A stretch of DNA of 64,000 nucleotides from Sedimenticola_A sp040506425 (GTDB taxonomy: Bacteria; Pseudomonadota; Gammaproteobacteria; Chromatiales; Chromatiaceae). Shown here piece by piece: positions 14,795 to 24,284 of the stretch (positions within the stretch are counted from its first letter, which is position 1; each line of letters opens with the position of its first letter). The DNA lies in contig OZ245051.1 of the NCBI GenBank assembly GCA_965224515.1, positions 3,472,001 through 3,536,000 on the forward strand. The letters run 5' to 3'. A model generated the notes under the pieces. That model saw only the letters and a list, made by a program, of their open reading frames with translations. It was not told where the DNA came from and did not search any database. The position numbers and the translations under genes were made by a program.

Positions 14795-15706
14795 TCAATC
14801 CTCCTCGGCAAGACCACCGAAGATCTCCACCAGGCGCGGTATGAAACGACCGAGCTCCAGGCTCATGAGCGAAAAGTCCACATCGAAACGGGCCGCCTCG
14901 TCATCAGTCTCAGCCTCTGCCGCCTCTTCCTGGATCACATCCATGAACTTGAGACGTTTCACGGACATATCTTCCGTCAACACCAGGGCGAGCCTTTCGT
15001 GCCACTCAACCGCAAGTCGAACCACCTGCTTGCCTGCATCCAGGTGCACCCTGATCTCCTCGCCCTCCAGGTCCTGTCGCCGGCAGCGGATAATACCGCC
15101 CTCTTCCACTGTATCCCTGAGTTCGCACTCATCCTGCACCACGAAATCGGCGGCCGGATCGACTCCACGCAGCCAGGCTGTCATGACCGATGCCGGCGAT
15201 TGGGCAACCTCCAGCGGTTTGAGAGGCAGGGTGCCGATGGTCTCCCGCAGCAGGGTGATCAGCTCCTCGGCACGCTTGGGGCTGGCAGCGTCCACAACCA
15301 GCCAGCCGCCCTTGGTATCTATGTAGGCATAGGTGGCTGAGGATTTGGTGAATGCCCTCGGCATGAGGTCGGTCAGGATCTCGTCCTTGATCTCTTCACG
15401 CTCACGGCGGCGCACCTTGCGCGCCTCGGCCTCCTCAATGGCAACCACCTTCTCCATCAGGTGTTCGCGCACCACGGCAGCAGGCAGAACCCGCTCATCA
15501 CGTCTCGCGCAGACCATGATGCAGCTGCCTACCGCATGGGTGAACAGCTCGGCACTGCGCCCCAGGGGCTGCACCCAGCCCATGGTCGACATCTCCAGGC
15601 TGCCGCACTCTCGCGCCTCCTTTGTCTGCAGCTGTTCATGCAGCTCTTCAGGAGAAAGATCGAAAGATTTGCGCAGACGGTAGATCTGGAGGTTCTTGAA
15701 CCACAT
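14795..15706 (-). CDS. rdgC: Recombination-associated protein RdgC
   Basis: 303 residues, the normal length. RdgC is a nucleoid-associated dimer that encircles double-stranded DNA and restrains RecA. The N terminus MWFKNLQIYRL, the SLEMSTMGWVQPLGR segment (about 37-51) and the C-terminal helical part (KRLKFMDVIQEE...) are diagnostic. An acidic insertion (AETDDEAARFDVDF) lies near the end. It stands alone on the minus strand, divergent from the exported-protein cluster at 15937. Confidence 0.96.
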   Translation of the reverse strand: MWFKNLQIYRLRKSFDLSPEELHEQLQTKEARECGSLEMSTMGWVQPLGRSAELFTHAVGSCIMVCARRDERVLPAAVVREHLMEKVVAIEEAEARKVRRREREEIKDEILTDLMPRAFTKSSATYAYIDTKGGWLVVDAASPKRAEELITLLRETIGTLPLKPLEVAQSPASVMTAWLRGVDPAADFVVQDECELRDTVEEGGIIRCRRQDLEGEEIRVHLDAGKQVVRLAVEWHERLALVLTEDMSVKRLKFMDVIQEEAAEAETDDEAARFDVDFSLMSLELGRFIPRLVEIFGGLAEED

Positions 15707-15936
15707 GAAGGAGGACTCCGGGGAAAAAGGGGGGATTATCCCGGATGCGGCCTCCCCTTTCCAGGCTTGACATCAAACCTTTTCTCCAGCCTGATTGACG
15801 GATTTTCAAAAGCTGGCTGTTAATTGCTGATCCAGAACAATAAATCACCAAAATCCATCTATACGAACTATTCTTAGGATGAGTTTATGCAATACTTTTT
15901 CTCTGAAGCATCCCCTCTCAGACCGGAGAGTTTTAT

Positions 15937-16317
15937 ATGGCTAATCATGGAATAAGTGCCCCGTTTGGAGTTGCGTGCGCCTTTGCGGTTCTTGGCATAC
16001 TGCCTGGTCTGGCCCTGGCTGAAGAGATAGTGGTTGCCCAGGCACTTCCCGAGCCCTCTCCCGCACAGATCCAGCAGGCACTTCGCTACGGGGATCAGTT
16101 TCAGGCACAGATGCCAAGCCGGGTGCCACGTTACACCACCCCGCCCATGGCTATTCCACCGGAGTACACAAACGTTCCAACCCCGGCTTACTGTGCCCGC
16201 TACCCCTACGCCCCCTACTGTATACCGCCGGTTATCATCCCACGCTATTCACCAAGCCCTGTCTGGAAGTGGCCGAGATGGCATTACGATGAAGCAACCG
16301 GATGGGAGATCAAATGA
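15937..16317 (+). CDS. Small exported Pro/Tyr-rich protein
   Basis: 126 residues. A signal peptide ends in GLALA (cleavage near residue 28-29). The mature peptide has a helical start (EPSPAQIQQALRYGDQFQ) and then a proline- and tyrosine-rich extended part with PTPAYCARYPYAPYCIPP, where the two cysteines could form a disulfide. CCGGAGAG precedes the ATG. It overlaps the next gene by 4 bp (ATGA), so it is the first gene of the RHS locus. No family is recognised; a structural or partner role at the cell surface is only inference. Confidence 0.68.
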   Translation: MANHGISAPFGVACAFAVLGILPGLALAEEIVVAQALPEPSPAQIQQALRYGDQFQAQMPSRVPRYTTPPMAIPPEYTNVPTPAYCARYPYAPYCIPPVIIPRYSPSPVWKWPRWHYDEATGWEIK

Positions 16318-17168
16318 GTACTTGTCGCCCTGTTTCAACTGTTTTACTTGCTGCCTGCCTGCTGCTTTGTGCCGGACAGGCCCTCGCCATGTCCCCAAAG
16401 CTGATGATTGTTATGCAAGAGAAGGTGATGGGTGTATTCGGCACCACCGGGTTTGAGCAGCCCAACCAGTCTGAAATCGCCCTCATGAACCACTTCCAGA
16501 ATGAGGGATTCAGGGTCGTCGACCCGGATACCTCCAAGCGCAATATCACCCAGGCCAAGGGTATGCGCATGTTGGAGGGTGACAACAAGGCGGCTGCCGC
16601 TGTCGGGCTCCAGTACGGAGCCGACTATACCGTGGTCGGCACTGCCATCAGCAAGCCTGCCGGGGCCAAACTCTACGGAACCCAGATGCAGTCCATCCAC
16701 GCAACGGTCACCGCCCGGGTGGTGCGCAACAGTGACGCAAGAATAATCGCCTCGGCTTCTGCCAGCGGCAGACAGGCCCATATTGACGAGGTCCAGGGCG
16801 GTGTCCTGGCCATCGAGGAGGCGATTGCGCAGCTGGCCGGTAAGCTCAGTTCGAATATCCCCATGGACTCCGGCTCCTCACCCGGCACAGTGGGCGACGA
16901 GAAGCTGCTGCACTTCAGCGGACTGGTCTCGTACCGGCACATCGATTACGTGATGAATTTCCTTGAGAGGAAAGTCAAAGGAATGAACCAGGTTGAGCTT
17001 GTCAGTTTCAGTCATGGCATCGCCGAAGTGACGGTGGACTATTCAGAATCCATGAACATGCTTGCAAGAAAGCTCTCCAAGGAGAAATTCAAGGGTTTCC
17101 GCCTCGAACCCACCCATGTCACACCCAATCGCATGGATGTCAGGGCGGTAGTCCAAAAACGAAAATAA
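16314..17168 (+). CDS. Exported FlgT-like protein
   Basis: 284 residues from ATG 16314, chosen because GGGAG lies just before it and the ATGA overlap couples it to the upstream gene (an earlier in-frame ATG at 16302 has no such site). Residues 1-23 are a signal peptide (VLLAACLLLCAGQALA). The body has MIVMQEKVMGVFG..., GFRVVDPD, GLQYGADYTVVGTAI and GGVLAIEEAIAQLAGKL, a pattern shared with FlgT and CsgG/LpoB-like periplasmic domains that sense or build outer-membrane structures. The C-terminal 85 residues form a second alpha/beta piece. Placed directly before the giant RHS gene, it may assist its assembly; this is inference. Confidence 0.65.
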   Translation: MSTCRPVSTVLLAACLLLCAGQALAMSPKLMIVMQEKVMGVFGTTGFEQPNQSEIALMNHFQNEGFRVVDPDTSKRNITQAKGMRMLEGDNKAAAAVGLQYGADYTVVGTAISKPAGAKLYGTQMQSIHATVTARVVRNSDARIIASASASGRQAHIDEVQGGVLAIEEAIAQLAGKLSSNIPMDSGSSPGTVGDEKLLHFSGLVSYRHIDYVMNFLERKVKGMNQVELVSFSHGIAEVTVDYSESMNMLARKLSKEKFKGFRLEPTHVTPNRMDVRAVVQKRK

Positions 17169-17199
17169 CAGTCGGTAGTTATGCCGGGGGAAGTAAGAG

Positions 17200-20100
17200 A
17201 TGACACGCGTTAGCCTGGTTCTCATCAAAGCACTCTTTATCCTGTTGATTTCATCCCCGGCCTGGAGCACGCCACTAACCGACCTGGCCGACAGGTATGA
17301 CCTCTCCGGAGGTATCATAGAGATCGCCCCCGGAACAACGGTCGAGATGCCGGACGGCTTGCTGGTCGCCCGGTTTGAACTCTTGCGCTTTGCCCCCTCC
17401 CCCTACGAGATGACCTTGCACCTTGAATACCATGACGGCAGCCTCGGCAAGCCTGCCCTTGCACCAGGCTGGCGACTTGAGGAAATCCCAGCAGACGGGC
17501 TGACTGCAGGCTGGAAAATCCACTGGAACAGAAGCGGACAGGTCACCGCACGGAGCGACAAAAACGGCAATCGCATCAACTACACCTACGACGACAAGGG
17601 AGAGCTCACAGAGGTTAAAAACCAGGCCGGACAGGGATGGCGCTTTGTCTATGACAACAGTGGACTGATCAGCAGAATAGTAGGCAGCGACCAGCGGGTT
17701 TTCGACGTCATACGCAACCCGCAGAATCTCATCTCCGAGGTCACCACACACCTGGGAACATGGCGTGTTGAATACGATGACAGCCTGCGTATCAAGCGAC
17801 TGCAGGGTCCGGACGGCAAATGGACCGACATCACCCTCGATGAGAAAGGACGGGTGGTCAATGTCTCCGGCCAGCAGCGCATATCCTTCACCTACCGGAG
17901 CTCCGACAAGGAGCACCAGGTGGTGATGCGCAGGGGCATCGAGCCGACCCGCACCTTCACGTTCGATCCGGCACACCTATGGGTCAAATCAAAAATAGAG
18001 GGTGGCCCGGAAATCACTTCCCGTATGAACAGGAACGGGCAGATCACCGAGATCAGTGATACCAGCGGCAGGTCGGAACGCTTCGAGTACGACAGGCGTC
18101 TGCGTCTGACCAGAATCGTAGAGAGTGACGGGGCGGTCACCAGCATCACCAACGGACGCCACGGCGCTGAAAGCATCACCGAACCCGGCGGCCTGGTAAC
18201 CGAAGTCACCTACGACAAGCGGGGGAAAAAGATCTCCAGCAAGGCCGGAAACAGAGAGACACGGCTCGAGTATGACAACAACGGCAGGCTGAGCCGCAAA
18301 CAGGCAGCAGACGGAGGCACCGCACAGTACCGCTATTCAGCTGAAGGTCACCTGGTAGAGACCATCGGCACTGACCTGCAGCCTCTGCAAAGCAGCTACG
18401 ACAAGAAAGGCAGGCAGAACCGCCTGACAAAGGGTGCAGTCAGCACCGAGATCCAACATCGCCCCGATGACCTGCTGGAGTCGGTTACCGTAAACGGCAC
18501 GACCTTCACAAAATACAGTTACGACCAGACAGGTAAGCTGAAGAGCATCGAAAACGAGGGCATCAGGCGGGACTACAGCTGGGATGATAATCACAGGTTG
18601 TCTGAAATTATCGAAGGTCAGAACAGCCAGCTTAAATTCCAGTATGACCAGAGCGGACAGCTCAGCCAGGTTCAACTGGCGGACTCCACACCGATTCAGC
18701 TCTGGTACAACCGCCAGGGCCAGCTTGAACTTCAGGATATGGGCGTCACCCAGAAGGCCTTCAGCTACGATTCCCTGGGCCGTATAAGCGAACTGCGCAA
18801 CGGGCGGGGACAGCAGATCAGGTATGAGTATGACCAGGCAGACCGGATCACCCATGTCGCCTCCAGTGACGGTATTCATGTCGACCTGGGTTATGGCCCA
18901 GGCGGCAGGATTGAACACATCACCTCTGAAACCGCAAAACAGAACATCAAGCGGGATGAATTCGGCAACCCTATCGCCCTGAGTGACAGCCGGTTTCCGC
19001 TTGCCGTAAATATCGCCTTCAACGCCAGCGACCGGATCAGCGGCATCAGTATCGGTGAGAACAGCATCACCCGTTACCAGCATGAACCCGGCGGCCTGCT
19101 GAAATCGGTTCAGCTGCCCTGGGGAGGCAGCATCGGCTTTGAAAATCTCAACGGTAATCGAAGCCTCAGCAAACTGCCCAACGGCGTACAGGTAGAGTAC
19201 AGCAGGGACAGTGCGGGCCGCCTCGATGGCATAACACTCAAAGGCTCAGATGGCACCACACTGGACCGGATCAGTTACCGTTTCGACAACTATGGCAGGG
19301 TCACCGAAGAGCAGGGTAAATGGCAGGTTAGCCGCGACAGCCGAGGGCAGATCAGTCAATTCGCACCAGCTACCGGCAAGTCTGAAAACTACCGCTATGA
19401 CGAGCGCGGAAATCTTCTGAGTGCCGCAGATGACAGCTTCCAATACGACGCGGTAAACCGCCTGATCAAAAGCTCCCGTGAGAGCTATGCCTACGATGCC
19501 GATGGCAACCTGAAACGCCAGGGCGGCGAACGGAAACTGTACTACCGTTGGGATGCGATGAACCGGCTCACAGCCATCAATGGCAGCCCCTTCGGCGATA
19601 TCGACTACAGCTATGACGCCCTTGGACGGCGTATCAGCAAGAGCATCAACGGCACCCGAACAGGCTATTTCTGGCTTGACGACAAGATACTGTTCCACAC
19701 AGACGAACATGGGCACCTGACCCGTCAGCTGATCCATGGTCAGCGAGTGGACGAAGTGCTTGCCCTTAATATCGGTGGTGAACCCTACTACCCGGTGCAG
19801 GATGGCCTGGGTGACATCCGCTGGCTCATCGATGCATCCGGCAACCTGATCGCCACCTTCCGTTTCAGCCCCTGGGGTGAACTGATCGAAGGCAATCCCG
19901 AGTGGCTTTCAAGAGTGGGCCTGGGTTACCGCGGTCGTGACTATGATGTGGAGAGCGGTCTCTATTACATGCGGGCCCGCTACTATGCCCCCACTCAGAA
20001 GCGTTTCATCTCAGTCGATCCGGAAGATGGCGAACTGGAGCGCCCCCTCTCCTTCAACCCCTATCTCTATGCTCTCAACGCTCCCCTAGACTTCGTAGAT

Positions 20101-22809
20101 CCCTACGGCACAAGCGCTGAGACCCCCCTGGACTGGGCCGGACGTCAGATCGGTGAAGGCACCTACGCAGTATGGCGTGGGGTGAAGTGGGCAGGAGGCA
20201 AGGTCTATGACACCGCCCATGCCGCGGCCCAGCCCCTTGTCGCCATCAAGCAGGGCAAGTTCACCGAGGAGTACATATCCAAGCCGATTAAAAAGTGGCG
20301 CGATGGGGCCAGCAAGACAGCGGAAAATGTAGGCAAGGCAGCCGGGGCCTTCACAACCTACCGAGAAGGTATCGAAGACGATTACGAGAGACTCGAGACG
20401 TCACAGCAGGATGCCCAGGAGCGGCTGCAACTGCTGCAGGGATATGTTCAGGCAGCGGGTGGGCGCTTCAGCGCGCCGGTCCAGAGCATCTATGAAGCTT
20501 CGGTTATCGCCTCAAATCCAAACGAGAAGGAGGCGCTGCAGCAGGCTGCCGCATGGGTTTCAAAGAACACGGAGGCCTTGGCACAGAGCCTGATAAACGT
20601 ACCTAAAAACGCCACCAAGGCTGAGATCAAGAACGCCATACTGGGCGCTGTTAAAAACAATCCGAACCTCAGGAATCAGCTCGCCAACCTGGGTGACAGG
20701 TCGGGCTATGTTGTTGACCAGGCCCTGGACAAGTTTGCAGACAAGATGGCCGACGGGTTGATCAAACATCCAACCAAGCCGATTGAGGATGCTGTCAAGG
20801 GACAGAAGACACCCCAGAATGTGCAGCATATGCAGCAAGCCTATGACCAGCTTGATCGTGAGCTGAACATAGTTACCGCCAAGGCGGGCGTCGTTAAAGG
20901 CGCCATGGCCAAGATCAAGGCAGCAGCAGATCGTGCACAGGGGTTGGCAGCCAAGGTGACTGCCGACGCAGCAAAGGTCTCAGCCGCAGCAGCACTTCAT
21001 GGCAAGATGAGCGGGGTCTGCGATGCAGTAAAGGCAGCAATAGACCGCGCCAACACCGCTGCAGACAATGCCGAGCGCTATGAAAAACAGGTACAACGGG
21101 GAATCGCAGGTGCCCAGGCAATGGTAGCCACCTGCAAGGATGCCAAGACCGCCAGCAAGATCAGCGAACTCTACAGTCTGTCTGAAAAACTGGCAGCCGG
21201 CATCGGCGTTCAGTCTGCCAAGGCAAGCGTTGCCGCTGATACTGCTGCTACCAAGCTGGCGGAGATCCGTGCAGCCAACAGCAAGATTGCGGCTGCAAGG
21301 GGGCTGTTGTCCCAGATGGCCAGCGATGCGAAGAGTGCAAATGACGCATCATTGGAAGCAGTTCAGGCTGAAAAAACGGCACAAACTGAGCTCAAGAATT
21401 TCAAGACAGCGGCAAATGCCCTGGTCGGAAAAATAGACCGGGTAGCCAAGGGGATACCGGATGACAGAAAAACCCTGAAAAACCGTTTTTCCGGCCTGCT
21501 ATCACGAGCCCAGGCAATGGCCAACTCAGTCACTGACACCAGTGCCGGAGATCTCTCAGCCGCCCGCAAGGCGACCAACAGTGCGATCACTACCGAGGCA
21601 GCGTCCAAAACCAAGATACCCGAGGGTGACATCGACTGTCCGCACAGTGTACCCAACGATGCAGTCTCACGGGCTGATGCTGCCTATACCGGTGCATTGA
21701 TCAGCGTGGGTGCTGGCGCCGGCCTGCCCCAGGATGCTGCTAACTGTCTCTCCACTGCCCAAGGGGGCGGACAGCAACAATCAGGCAACAACCAGGGCAA
21801 CGGGGGCCAGCAGAACAACGGGGGCAACCAGGGCCAGGGCAATGGTGGTCAACAGAACAGTGGCGGCAACCAGGGCAATGGCGGTCAGCAAAACAACGGA
21901 GGAAACAACGGGGACAGCAGCGGTGGTGACAGTGGAGGAGATGATTTTGATGATTTCGACGCCTCCACAGACCCCGGAATGGGAACCGGCCCATCAGACC
22001 AACAGGTAGCCCAGTCGGGCCAGACCGGTGACCAGTTCCAGGTCGGTGTGCCTGGTGACGGAAGCCAGTCGGGTGGACGCCCACAGGGCGGGCAGACCGG
22101 ACAGCAGATAGGCTCCGGATATACAGACCCTGGAACACCGACCACTGGAACCGGTACCGGTGATTCAAGTAGTGGCGGAACAACCGGAACCACAGGCACC
22201 ACAACTGCGGGAACCACAGCAACCACCACTCCCGGGCAACAGGCCGGTGATGACTGGGACAACTTCATCACCAGCGGACCCCAGGTCTCCAGCACGGGCG
22301 CCACCGGCACGACCGGCGGTACCTCATCAGGAAGCAGCAGCGGTACAGCTTCCACCTCCGGCTCTTCAACAGGTAGCAGCACTGGAGGAAGCGGTGGTCA
22401 ATATGCAGTGGCCTGTAACCGTGGCGATGGAAAGATCGTGGTCACCAAGAGCTTCAGCAGCAAAAACCATCTATCCATGTCATCCGGTTTTGCATCCGAG
22501 CAGGCAGCTATCACATGGGTAACCGGCAACTGTTCAACCTGGCGCTGCAGCAAAAGCACAGGGGCCTGCGACACCAATCCAAGCTCGACCAGTACCGGTG
22601 TCGGCACCTACTCGTCTGGCGATGTCACCAGCACCTTCGGTTCGGTCTGGAAACGTGCCGGGTGCAGTCTGGGCGGCCCACACATCTGCTGGGGCTCCGG
22701 TGGACGCACCATGGGTGACGGTGACGGGGATGGTCGCACAGATATTCTGCTAAACGGCAGGGTACACTGGAAAAATGTCGGAGGCAGCAACTCGCCGATC
22801 ACAAAATGA
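17200..22809 (+). CDS. Giant Sec-exported RHS/YD-repeat protein
   Basis: 1869 residues. A signal peptide (ALFILLISSPAWS, ending near residue 24) is unusual, as T6SS-linked RHS proteins lack one. Residues about 110-900 hold at least fifteen YD repeats (YDDKGELTEV, YDNSGLISRI, YDNNGRLSRK, YDALGRRISK). The RHS core follows (DGLGDIRWLIDASGNL, GYRGRDYDVESGLYYMRARY, FISVDPEDG) and closes near 967 with FVDPYG. After it comes a long Ala/Lys-rich helical region (about 990-1510), a Gly/Asn/Gln-rich tract (1520-1600), a Ser/Thr/Gly tract (to 1732), and a C-terminal domain with at least five cysteines and a calcium-type DGDGDGRTDILL motif. No toxin domain is recognised. Confidence 0.92.
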   Translation: MTRVSLVLIKALFILLISSPAWSTPLTDLADRYDLSGGIIEIAPGTTVEMPDGLLVARFELLRFAPSPYEMTLHLEYHDGSLGKPALAPGWRLEEIPADGLTAGWKIHWNRSGQVTARSDKNGNRINYTYDDKGELTEVKNQAGQGWRFVYDNSGLISRIVGSDQRVFDVIRNPQNLISEVTTHLGTWRVEYDDSLRIKRLQGPDGKWTDITLDEKGRVVNVSGQQRISFTYRSSDKEHQVVMRRGIEPTRTFTFDPAHLWVKSKIEGGPEITSRMNRNGQITEISDTSGRSERFEYDRRLRLTRIVESDGAVTSITNGRHGAESITEPGGLVTEVTYDKRGKKISSKAGNRETRLEYDNNGRLSRKQAADGGTAQYRYSAEGHLVETIGTDLQPLQSSYDKKGRQNRLTKGAVSTEIQHRPDDLLESVTVNGTTFTKYSYDQTGKLKSIENEGIRRDYSWDDNHRLSEIIEGQNSQLKFQYDQSGQLSQVQLADSTPIQLWYNRQGQLELQDMGVTQKAFSYDSLGRISELRNGRGQQIRYEYDQADRITHVASSDGIHVDLGYGPGGRIEHITSETAKQNIKRDEFGNPIALSDSRFPLAVNIAFNASDRISGISIGENSITRYQHEPGGLLKSVQLPWGGSIGFENLNGNRSLSKLPNGVQVEYSRDSAGRLDGITLKGSDGTTLDRISYRFDNYGRVTEEQGKWQVSRDSRGQISQFAPATGKSENYRYDERGNLLSAADDSFQYDAVNRLIKSSRESYAYDADGNLKRQGGERKLYYRWDAMNRLTAINGSPFGDIDYSYDALGRRISKSINGTRTGYFWLDDKILFHTDEHGHLTRQLIHGQRVDEVLALNIGGEPYYPVQDGLGDIRWLIDASGNLIATFRFSPWGELIEGNPEWLSRVGLGYRGRDYDVESGLYYMRARYYAPTQKRFISVDPEDGELERPLSFNPYLYALNAPLDFVDPYGTSAETPLDWAGRQIGEGTYAVWRGVKWAGGKVYDTAHAAAQPLVAIKQGKFTEEYISKPIKKWRDGASKTAENVGKAAGAFTTYREGIEDDYERLETSQQDAQERLQLLQGYVQAAGGRFSAPVQSIYEASVIASNPNEKEALQQAAAWVSKNTEALAQSLINVPKNATKAEIKNAILGAVKNNPNLRNQLANLGDRSGYVVDQALDKFADKMADGLIKHPTKPIEDAVKGQKTPQNVQHMQQAYDQLDRELNIVTAKAGVVKGAMAKIKAAADRAQGLAAKVTADAAKVSAAAALHGKMSGVCDAVKAAIDRANTAADNAERYEKQVQRGIAGAQAMVATCKDAKTASKISELYSLSEKLAAGIGVQSAKASVAADTAATKLAEIRAANSKIAAARGLLSQMASDAKSANDASLEAVQAEKTAQTELKNFKTAANALVGKIDRVAKGIPDDRKTLKNRFSGLLSRAQAMANSVTDTSAGDLSAARKATNSAITTEAASKTKIPEGDIDCPHSVPNDAVSRADAAYTGALISVGAGAGLPQDAANCLSTAQGGGQQQSGNNQGNGGQQNNGGNQGQGNGGQQNSGGNQGNGGQQNNGGNNGDSSGGDSGGDDFDDFDASTDPGMGTGPSDQQVAQSGQTGDQFQVGVPGDGSQSGGRPQGGQTGQQIGSGYTDPGTPTTGTGTGDSSSGGTTGTTGTTTAGTTATTTPGQQAGDDWDNFITSGPQVSSTGATGTTGGTSSGSSSGTASTSGSSTGSSTGGSGGQYAVACNRGDGKIVVTKSFSSKNHLSMSSGFASEQAAITWVTGNCSTWRCSKSTGACDTNPSSTSTGVGTYSSGDVTSTFGSVWKRAGCSLGGPHICWGSGGRTMGDGDGDGRTDILLNGRVHWKNVGGSNSPITK

Positions 22810-22836
22810 TTAACAGCATGTGAAGTTCAAGCTGTT

Positions 22837-22863
22837 CGGTGGGTTACGCTGACGCTAACCCAC
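22837..22863. repeat. GGTGGGTTA inverted repeat after the RHS gene
   Basis: GGTGGGTTA and TAACCCACC form a perfect 9-bp stem around CGCTGACGC. There is no T-tract, so it is a dispersed hairpin repeat (a type common in gammaproteobacteria) more than an intrinsic terminator, though it may still protect the 3' end of the RHS message. Confidence 0.6.
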
Positions 22864-22877
22864 CTGCCTTAATCGTT

Positions 22878-23024
22878 GGCTCTGTTCCAGTTAAGCGTGG
22901 AAGCCAGCGTAGTTTTATCTGCAACCCTTGTAGGTCGGGCTTCAGCCCGACATGTCGGCCTGAAGGCCGACCTGCAGAAAATCAACAACATACTTCAACT
23001 TCCACACTTAACCGGATCAGAGCC
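22878..23024. mobile_element. 147-bp MITE-like element with REP core and 8-bp target duplication
   Basis: The outer 26 bp are inverted repeats matching at 23 positions (GGCTCTGTTCCAGTTAAG on the left; GGCTCTGATCCGGTTAAG as reverse complement of the right end). TAATCGTT occurs immediately outside both ends (22870-22877 and 23025-23032), a perfect 8-bp duplication. The centre (22930-22976) is the REP double hairpin. No coding capacity; it must depend on a transposase in trans. A related copy lies at 27891-28037. Confidence 0.85.
22930..22976. repeat. REP-like double hairpin (copy 2, inside MITE)
   Basis: GTAGGTCGGGCTTCAGCCC then GACATGTCGGCCTGAAGGCC and GACCTGC: two hairpins joined at ACATGT. 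Same unit as copies at 8383 and 27938. Confidence 0.85.
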
Positions 23025-23044
23025 TAATCGTTACCGGCAGAGCT

Positions 23045-24172
23045 TCAGTTCCGTTTCACTATATCGCCGCGTTTTACATTCGCTCCCCTGGCAGACCGCT
23101 CGAGCTTGCCTATGGCGTATTTCTTCTTGACCACGGTAATGACAAGGCTACCGGAAAACTCCTCATCAGAGCCCAGCTCCAGACCTGTTTCCGGGTCGAT
23201 CAGACTCTCACCCTTTGAATAGATGACAAACCGGTCACCGGTTTTGATATTCGATGTTGCCCCCCGGTTAATATAGATCTGCCCCCCGGAAGCCTTGACA
23301 ACACTAGCCGTCCACTCGATACCTTTACTCTGATCAATAATGAAAAAGACGGCCTGTCTGATCGCATCACGCGTTGCCACCCCCAAAGGCGTTCTCTCGA
23401 AGTTGCCACCTTTCAACTTAAGGGGTGCACCCGCTTTTGAAAGCCCGATATTAAACCCACTGGATTCAGCCTTTGCTGTTGCACGCTCAGATGCAATCAC
23501 CTGCCCACTGGTTGCATCAATTACCCGGATATCAATACCAACGTGGGCCGTGGTGCTCTTGGAACCAAAGTCCAGGCCCTTATAGCCAATCCCGAGATTG
23601 CTACCACCCTGCTTGTACTGAAACTCCGACACCACACCTTTAATCAGCAGTTTTGCACCGGCAAGGCCACCTACTTTTGGAGCACTTCCCCGGCGCACCA
23701 GCCCGGTCTGACCCAACTCCTGCTCCCGAAGGATCGCCCCAAGGGCCTGGCGTTCGATCAGGATAAAGCGATTGGTTTGAAGCAGTTCCGTACTGAGCAT
23801 TTCGGAGAGCCCTTCACCCAACTCGTTGCTGCCAAAAGCACCTTTTGCCTTGTTCTCAAAGCCCAGAATAGCAATTGTGGTCTTGGCACCGGAGTATGGT
23901 GGATAGGCAGCAGAAGTATTGACCCGCCTGTTGGAGGGACGGGCCTGGGCATTTGTATTGTTGCGTCTGCCCTGCTCTGGTGCTGCATTGTAGTTGTGAG
24001 TCGCGGGGTCGCTATAGGTGGCATCCGGGTCATCATCGCTGTACTTCGATATCCCGGTCTTGTTCTGAAACCAGGGATCGCTCCATGGCGTATCTGAGCC
24101 CAGGACCATTCCAGACCAAACCAGGCAACCGGAAAGAAGGGATAAGCAGAGAATTTTCACTGTGGTAGACAT
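23045..24172 (-). CDS. CsgG/HfaB-family outer-membrane lipoprotein
   Basis: 375 residues from ATG 24172 (AGGA nine bases upstream; a GTG at 24178 is too close to it). Family members form or assist nonameric outer-membrane secretion channels for curli or holdfast anchors. A possible lipobox LLSGC puts the acylated Cys at residue 16, though hydrophobic sequence continues to about 27. A disordered, Asn/Tyr-rich stretch (30-95) precedes the CsgG fold: TTIAILGFENKAKGAFG, GLSEMLSTELLQTNRFILIE, LIKGVVSEF, HVGIDIRVIDATSGQVIAS. A C-terminal extension (GGQIYINRGATSNIKTGDRF, about 295 on) looks like a small beta domain not present in CsgG. It converges on the RHS gene. Confidence 0.85.
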   Translation of the reverse strand: MSTTVKILCLSLLSGCLVWSGMVLGSDTPWSDPWFQNKTGISKYSDDDPDATYSDPATHNYNAAPEQGRRNNTNAQARPSNRRVNTSAAYPPYSGAKTTIAILGFENKAKGAFGSNELGEGLSEMLSTELLQTNRFILIERQALGAILREQELGQTGLVRRGSAPKVGGLAGAKLLIKGVVSEFQYKQGGSNLGIGYKGLDFGSKSTTAHVGIDIRVIDATSGQVIASERATAKAESSGFNIGLSKAGAPLKLKGGNFERTPLGVATRDAIRQAVFFIIDQSKGIEWTASVVKASGGQIYINRGATSNIKTGDRFVIYSKGESLIDPETGLELGSDEEFSGSLVITVVKKKYAIGKLERSARGANVKRGDIVKRN

Positions 24173-24284
24173 AATCACACATCCTGCGGATAAGGGTGAT
24201 TCATAGAATCAACCCACCTGAAAATCACTTGTTATGATCGACATTTGACACGGCGTGAAGATTATTATCCATGCGTTCGATCAA

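Noticed and set aside
17200..22809. RHS gene as a type VI secretion effector
   Set aside because: It has a Sec signal peptide, no PAAR/VgrG/EagR genes nearby, and no toxin-like tail or adjacent immunity gene.
22837..22863. Hairpin after the RHS gene as a rho-independent terminator
   Set aside because: The stem is perfect but no run of T follows on either strand; kept as a repeat.
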